64,000 nucleotides of DNA from Massilia mucilaginosa (GTDB taxonomy: Bacteria; Pseudomonadota; Gammaproteobacteria; Burkholderiales; Burkholderiaceae_D): the NCBI RefSeq assembly GCF_011682145.1, contig NZ_WHJH01000031.1, positions 1 to 64,000 of the forward strand, written 5' to 3'. Shown here one piece after another: positions 62,040-64,000 of the stretch. The notes beneath the pieces were generated by a model that saw only the letters and a program-made list of their open reading frames with translations, searched no databases and was not told where the DNA came from. How positions within the stretch are numbered: position 1 is the first letter of the stretch; each line of letters opens with the position of its first letter. The position numbers were made by a program, and so were the translations under genes.

Positions 62040-63863
62040 TTACTTCTTGCGCACCGGCGGCAAATCCGTGCACGTACCTTCATACACTTCCGCCGCCATC
62101 CCGATCGACTCGCCCAGGGTCGGATGCGGGTGGATCGTCTTGGCGATATCGATGCCATCGGCACCCATCTCGATCGCCAGCGCGATCTCGCCGATCATGT
62201 CGCCCGCATGCGTGCCCACGATCCCGCCACCGACAATGCGGTGCGTCTCGGCGTCGAACAGCAGCTTGGTGAAGCCTTCGTCACGTCCATTGGCAACCGC
62301 GCGGCCGCTCGCGGCCCACGGGAAGTGACCTTTTTCGAGCTTGATGCCCTTGGCTTTCGCCTCGTCTTCGGTAATCCCGACCCATGCCACTTCGGGATCG
62401 GTGTACGCCACCGATGGAATCACCTTGACGTCGAAGAACGCCTTCTCGCCGTGCGCCGCTTCGGCCGCAACGTGCGCCTCGTGCACCGCCTTGTGCGCCA
62501 GCATCGGCTGGCCCACCAGGTCGCCAATGGCGAAAATGTGCGGCACGTTGGTGCGCATCTGCGCGTCGACCGGAATGAAACCGCGCTCGGTGACCGTCAC
62601 GCCGGCCTTGTCGGCAGCGATCTTGCCGCCGTTCGGGCTGCGGCCCACTGCGACCAGCACCATGTCGTAGATCTGCGGCTCGGGCGCGGTGGCGCCGGCT
62701 TCGGCTGCTTCGAAGGACACTTTGATGCCCTCTTCCAGCGCTTCCACGGCCACCGTCCTGGTCTTGGTCATGACCTTGTCGAAGCGCTTCTCGTTGAACT
62801 TCTGCCAGACCTTGACCATGTCGCGGTCGGCGCCCTGCATCAGGCCATCGAGCATTTCCACGACGTCGATGCGGCTACCCAAGGTCGAGTACACGGTCGC
62901 CATTTCCAGGCCGATGATGCCGCCGCCGATGACCAGCATGCGTTTCGGGATCTGGCGCAGTTCCAGCGCGCCGGTCGAATCGACGATGCGCGGATCTTTC
63001 GGCACGAACGGCAGGTTGACCACGGCCGAACCGGCGGCGATGATCGCTTTCTGGAACTGCACCACCTTCTTGCTGCCGTCAGCAAAGGTCACTTCGATGT
63101 GGTTGGCGCTGACGAACTGGCCCACGCCCTGCACCACGTTCACCTTGCGCATCTTGGCCATGCCCGCCAGACCCGTGGTCATCTTGGTGATGACCTTGTC
63201 CTTGTAGGCGCGCAGCTGGTCGATGTCGATTTCCGGCTTGGCGAAGCTGATGCCGTGCTTGGACATCGCTTGCGTTTCATCGATCACGGCCGCCACGTGC
63301 AGCAGCGCTTTCGATGGAATGCAGCCGACGTTCAGGCACACGCCGCCAAGCGAGGCGTAACGCTCGATCAGCACCGTGTTCATGCCCAGGTCGGCCGAGC
63401 GGAATGCCGCCGAGTAGCCGCCAGGACCTGCGCCCAGCACCATCATCTCGCATTCGATGTCGACCTTGCCATCGTACTTGGCCATGGCCGGCGCGGGTGC
63501 TGCTGCCACCGGTGCGGCTGGCGGCGTAGGATGCGCGGGCGCCTGCGATTCGGTCGGTGCAGCAGCGGCAGTTGCCGCCGGGGCCGCCGCCGCTGGAGCA
63601 GCAGCGGGAGCTGCGGCTGCATCGCCAGCTTCCTCGAGCACCAGCAGCATCGACCCTTCGGCGATCTTGTCGCCCACCTTGACCTTGATTTCCTTGACCA
63701 CGCCGGCGTTACTGGCCGGGATTTCCATGCTGGCCTTGTCGGATTCGACGGTGATCAGGGACTGGTCGACCTTGATCGTGTCGCCCACCTTGACCATCAC
63801 TTCAATGACTTCAACTTCCTTGAAGTCGCCGATATTCGGTACTTTTACCTCGATTGTGCTCAT
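62040..63863 (-). CDS. lpdA: Dihydrolipoyl dehydrogenase (E3) with N-terminal lipoyl domain
   Basis: This is the E3 of the pyruvate dehydrogenase complex, re-oxidising dihydrolipoamide with FAD and NAD+. An N-terminal lipoyl domain (1-78, lipoyl-Lys in [10 protein letters not shown]) is joined by an Ala/Pro-rich linker (80-125) to the flavoenzyme. FAD motif is [19 protein letters not shown], redox disulfide [20 protein letters not shown] motif [19 protein letters not shown], and the C-terminal interface [19 protein letters not shown] holds the catalytic His-Glu. The total of 607 residues is typical of Neisseria/Burkholderiales E3 with added lipoyl domain. It starts 13 bp after aceF. Confidence 0.96.
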   Translation of the reverse strand: MSTIEVKVPNIGDFKEVEVIEVMVKVGDTIKVDQSLITVESDKASMEIPASNAGVVKEIKVKVGDKIAEGSMLLVLEEAGDAAAAPAAAPAAAAPAATAAAAPTESQAPAHPTPPAAPVAAAPAPAMAKYDGKVDIECEMMVLGAGPGGYSAAFRSADLGMNTVLIERYASLGGVCLNVGCIPSKALLHVAAVIDETQAMSKHGISFAKPEIDIDQLRAYKDKVITKMTTGLAGMAKMRKVNVVQGVGQFVSANHIEVTFADGSKKVVQFQKAIIAAGSAVVNLPFVPKDPRIVDSTGALELRQIPKRMLVIGGGIIGLEMATVYSTLGSRIDVVEMLDGLMQGADRDMVKVWQKFNEKRFDKVMTKTRTVAVEALEEGIKVSFEAAEAGATAPEPQIYDMVLVAVGRSPNGGKIAADKAGVTVTERGFIPVDAQMRTNVPHIFAIGDLVGQPMLAHKAVHEAHVAAEAAHGEKAFFDVKVIPSVAYTDPEVAWVGITEDEAKAKGIKLEKGHFPWAASGRAVANGRDEGFTKLLFDAETHRIVGGGIVGTHAGDMIGEIALAIEMGADGIDIAKTIHPHPTLGESIGMAAEVYEGTCTDLPPVRKK

Positions 63864-63876
63864 CGCTGTGTCGTCC

Positions 63877-64000
63877 TTATAACAAGGTCTTGCGCAGATC
63901 GGCCATGACTTCGGCCAGATAGGCGGTGAAGCGGGCGGCCATGGCGCCGTCGATCACGCGGTGGTCGTAGGACAGCGACAGCGGCAGCATCAGGCGTGGC
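63877..64000 (-). CDS. aceF: Dihydrolipoyllysine acetyltransferase (E2), C-terminal end only
   Basis: The last 41 codons of the gene before the window edge. They read [20 protein letters not shown] and end [13 protein letters not shown], containing the catalytic DHRVIDGA motif of E2 acyltransferases. With the lipoyl-type lpdA directly behind it, this is the E2 of pyruvate dehydrogenase. Truncated by the window edge, not by mutation. Confidence 0.92.
   Translation of the reverse strand, partial: PRLMLPLSLSYDHRVIDGAMAARFTAYLAEVMADLRKTLL

Noticed and set aside
62124-63908. Plus-strand 594-codon frame
   Set aside because: Antisense to lpdA, whose cofactor motifs are complete.

Overview
The window reads as chromosomal DNA of a high-GC betaproteobacterium of the order Burkholderiales, most likely family Oxalobacteraceae (a Massilia/Telluria/Duganella/Janthinobacterium-like organism). 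I infer this from the GC-rich coding sequence with strongly GC-biased third positions, the fkpB-ispH pair, rpmB-rpmG beside radC, a lipoyl-domain dihydrolipoamide dehydrogenase directly after aceF, and dispersed CCGTC(T/A)TTCCCGC-type intergenic palindromes. No 16S rRNA or other decisive marker is present, so the genus is not established.

Layout. 1-4.15 kb: an atypical, partly AT-rich stretch with a large exported coiled-coil protein of unknown function. It is divergent from two small exported proteins with related coiled-coil tails, the first of which is broken by an in-frame stop. 4.2-9.8 kb: a four-gene branched-chain amino-acid ABC transporter operon (livHMGF), then fkpB-ispH, separated from each other by a long hairpin repeat. 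9.9-13.8 kb: two paralogous exported proteins (SH3-like N-terminus, calcium-loop C-terminus) and radC. 13.9-20.1 kb: housekeeping genes rpmB-rpmG, a low-molecular-weight tyrosine phosphatase, a fatty-acid desaturase, an MscS channel, rsmB, purN and a barstar-like protein. 20.5-24.1 kb: a glycine-zipper envelope protein, a spermidine-synthase-like protein, an isolated GspE/PilB ATPase and tRNA-Lys(UUU).

24.2-43.6 kb: a mixed stretch of an alanine/sodium symporter, a divergent metallo-beta-lactamase-fold protein facing a LysR regulator, a DUF1631 protein, a YpfJ-type metallopeptidase, a YdcF-like protein, a slipin-NfeD pair, HDOD and BON proteins, two tandem exported HExxH proteins beside an 80-bp tandem repeat, a chemoreceptor and an M49-like peptidase. 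43.7-48.8 kb: a tightly coupled set of a XapX protein, an amidohydrolase, an isochorismatase-family hydrolase, a Tat-exported alpha/beta hydrolase, a YoaK-family and a TMEM175-family membrane protein. 48.9-52.6 kb: a hybrid-style two-component pair (propeller sensor kinase plus NarL-type regulator). 52.7-56.5 kb: small membrane protein, AraC-type regulator, CPBP protease, and an atypical SDR facing a LysR regulator. 56.5-61.5 kb: a tripartite EmrAB-TolC-type efflux operon divergent from its probable TetR repressor, with a readable promoter and operator. 61.6-64 kb: a small protein, a REP-type palindrome, lpdA, and the 3' end of aceF running off the window edge.

Most of the window is ordinary accessory and housekeeping chromosome. 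The parts least explained by known families are the coiled-coil module at 0.2-4.15 kb, the 80-bp repeat array derived from the 3' end of a protease-like gene at 38.3 kb, and the paired exported HExxH proteins there. I see no CRISPR array, insertion sequence, prophage or recognisable defence system.
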